DNA from: Cycas panzhihuaensis
Lineage: Eukaryota > Cycadophyta
Direction of reading: 5' to 3'
Assembly: GCA_023213395.1 (NCBI GenBank)
Contig: CM041465.1
Location: 190,099,741-190,163,740, forward strand
Length of the DNA stretch: 64,000 bases
In this document: positions 62,335-64,000 of the stretch, in pieces
Position numbering within the stretch: position 1 is the first letter of the stretch
How the letters are laid out: each line of letters starts with the position of its first letter
Made by a program: the position numbers and the translations under genes
The notes under the pieces: generated by a model
Told to the model about the DNA's origin: nothing
Seen by the model: the letters and a program-made list of their open reading frames with translations, nothing else
Database searches by the model: none

Positions 62335-63277
62335 TTGTAGTAGTACACAATTATAGAGTGAGTTGTAGGATATAATAATGATATGTAGACCTCCTATTTA
62401 TTTTAGTATTTACTTGTTGGCACTCGTTGATGCTTTAAGTCATATAAAGAGTAAGTATGGTCTTGTTGCTAGTTGGATTCAATGATCGAGAAGAGAGTTT
62501 GAGTTGTATTAACCTTGAAGATATTACAGAGCTTGCAGACACTATATGTCAAGCCTTGTAACCCATTTCAAATGTATTCCTCTCACTTTTTGTTATCCCT
62601 TTTGCTATGTTGTCTTCTAATAGTTGTAATTATTATAAATTGCATCCCCCAATATTACATTTATATTCTACATTTAGTTTAATATCTATTCTTAGCCTAA
62701 ACAAATATATAAGCCTTTGGTTTGCTTTAGATCAAGTGAATATCTTAAAAGTAGCCATATTTTCCTTTCTATTTACCGATTACTATCAAATCTAAAGGTC
62801 TTTAATTACCCACTATTATATTTTATCACCCGCTATTATCTATGTTATCTATGTCTTCTTATGGGATGTATATTACATTGTATCTATGGTTTCTTTATTG
62901 TAAGCCTTGAATATCTTAGTATTCACAACTGTGTTGCAATAGTAGATATATTTCTTAGTATATTTATGTCTTTTATAGAGTTGTTATAACCTTGTGTGTC
63001 TTTTAATAGATGTGTATAGCATTATATACACTTGTGCAGCTTAAAATTATCCTTGCAAGTGATAATATAATCTTGGAGTAGCTCAAACACTGTGTTGATT
63101 TAATCAAATGCCATTGAAAATCTATGTCACACAAGCCTAAATATACATATAAATACATAAATATATATTGCATCATTACTTTTATGTCATAGCTTCTCCT
63201 TTATATTATTATGTAGTTGTATACTTAGACATCAATAGTTCACTGTTCATTTTTTGAAAAGTTTGCCTTTGATATTT
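62335..63277 (+). other. Leader of the LTR element at 62060, no gene recognised
   Basis: Two overlapping open stretches (62607-62792, 62717-62986) are hydrophobic and AT-driven, with no family resemblance. The rest is AT-rich. Confidence 0.4.
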
Positions 63278-64000
63278 TGGTAGGAAAATAAACGATGGAG
63301 AACAGGGCAGAACATTAAAAAACTCAATACATTATTGCATAAATAGAAAATCCTTTGTATTCAATCCACTGTTTGAGAGAGAGCATTATAAATGTCCAAA
63401 AGTAGGTGGTGTCTAAAGACATTAGAGTTATACACCCATCTAAATATATAGTTTTAGGGAGGAGAGAAACTCCTCAACCCCTAAAATTTAAATAATAATA
63501 AAATATAACTTAACTCAAATTAAATTAAATCAACTTAACCTTATCTTATACTTACCTTCACATATGAGTACCCACATGTGTAACTTAGTGAGAGTGAGGT
63601 TTGTACTCTTAGTTGAAATGTGGGAGTGGGGTGATGATCATTAACCACAACATTCTCCTCCTTAATGGTCATCACGAACAACTTTGTCTTCTCTTTAAAC
63701 TTATGAAATTTGTACTTAAAAAAAACTTTAAAAATCTGTCTCTTAGCTTGATCTTTATTAACTTGTCTCATCCTTTTAGCAATGTATATGTCTTCTTCAT
63801 TGAGTGGTGCAAAAACTCTATAAGTAAATATAACATGATTCAAATATGGAGGTGTGGATGCAACTTAGACTTTAACTTCTGGAACTTTAACTTTATCTTC
63901 TAAAATCTTTGTGTTGTGAGTGACTATCATATCATCATATCTCTCCCCCTCAAATGGAGGATCAAGTTCTTATACAATAAGATAATCATGCATTTGACTT
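63278..64000 (-). mobile_element. Second copy of the copia deletion derivative, 3' part
   Basis: LTR 63278-63652 is colinear with 30234-30647 (GGTGGTGTCT, CTCCTCAACCCCTAAA-like and GTGGGAGTGGGGTGATGA landmarks). A pyrimidine-rich polypurine complement follows at 63653. The minus-strand coding remnant then shows the same C-terminal KYKFHKFKEK and acidic linker (LDPPFEGE-like near 63955). The element runs off the right edge. Confidence 0.8.
63541..63992 (-). pseudogene. Copia-type pol C-terminus with linker, partial
   Basis: A 100-codon open stretch (63843-63541) begins upstream of the LTR and runs into it. Residues IYIAKRMRQVNKDQAKRQIF then KYKFHKFKEK and FVMTIKEE parallel the remnant at 30655-31345. 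Compared with that copy it preserves more of the segment before the RNase H-type tail. Upstream sequence lies outside the window. Confidence 0.5.

Noticed and set aside
62607-62989. Overlapping hydrophobic ORFs suggesting membrane proteins
   Set aside because: Phe/Leu/Ile/Tyr-rich frames are expected from T-rich DNA, two frames overlap, and no start context or homology supports them.

Overview
The window reads as intergenic, transposon-packed nuclear DNA of a land plant. Grounds: Ty3/gypsy chromovirus remnants with C-terminal chromodomains, a Ty1/copia element with a tRNA-iMet primer site, an L1-type LINE with plant-style zf-RVT and RNase H domains, and short TRIM-like LTR elements. The DNA is very AT-rich, and most in-frame stops fall where Gln (CAG/CAA) or Trp (TGG) is expected. 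That is the footprint expected from long-term deamination of methylated cytosines. An AT-rich, retroelement-bloated plant genome such as a gymnosperm (possibly a gnetophyte) would fit; this is inference and no species is claimed. I see no host protein-coding gene, tRNA, rRNA or CRISPR array that I can defend.

Layout. 1-806: an inverted TRIM-type LTR relic and a ~150-bp-arm foldback repeat around a (CA)n loop. 1.0-2.45 kb: 3' end of a gypsy pol (integrase, chromodomain, polypurine tract) and its LTR. 2.81-13.63 kb: a short gypsy-derived element (called family A here: gag, protease, chromodomain-like tail; no RT, RNase H or integrase seen), split by a complete minus-strand copia element (5484-12963). 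13.0-16.1 kb: a block repeated in direct orientation at 43.0-46.1 kb. 15.28-24.79 kb: a large gypsy chromovirus with ~1.2-kb LTRs, whose integrase is interrupted by a TRIM element (19905-22240). 25-30 kb: possible SINE, long (AT)n, decayed LINE ORF1. 30.2-35.2 kb: a minus-strand copia deletion derivative with a perfect 5-bp target duplication. 36.9-41.8 kb: a larger relative of the TRIM family containing an inverted LTR and a ~985-bp tandem duplication. 42.3-46.1 kb: gypsy LTR with primer site plus the second copy of the duplicated block.

48.3-62.1 kb is a readable four-layer nest. A family A gag is split by a LINE (48661-61503, poly(A) tail, near-perfect target duplication). The LINE reverse-transcriptase frame is split by an LTR element (48720-51165), and its 3' end is split by a gypsy chromovirus (55401-61467, perfect TTTTA duplication). 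A further LTR with a tRNA-iMet primer site starts at 62060. The window ends inside a second copy of the copia deletion derivative.

No element looks fully functional: coding regions carry stops and frameshifts. The value of the window is in its insertion history, its non-autonomous families, and repeats grown inside element leaders and LTRs.
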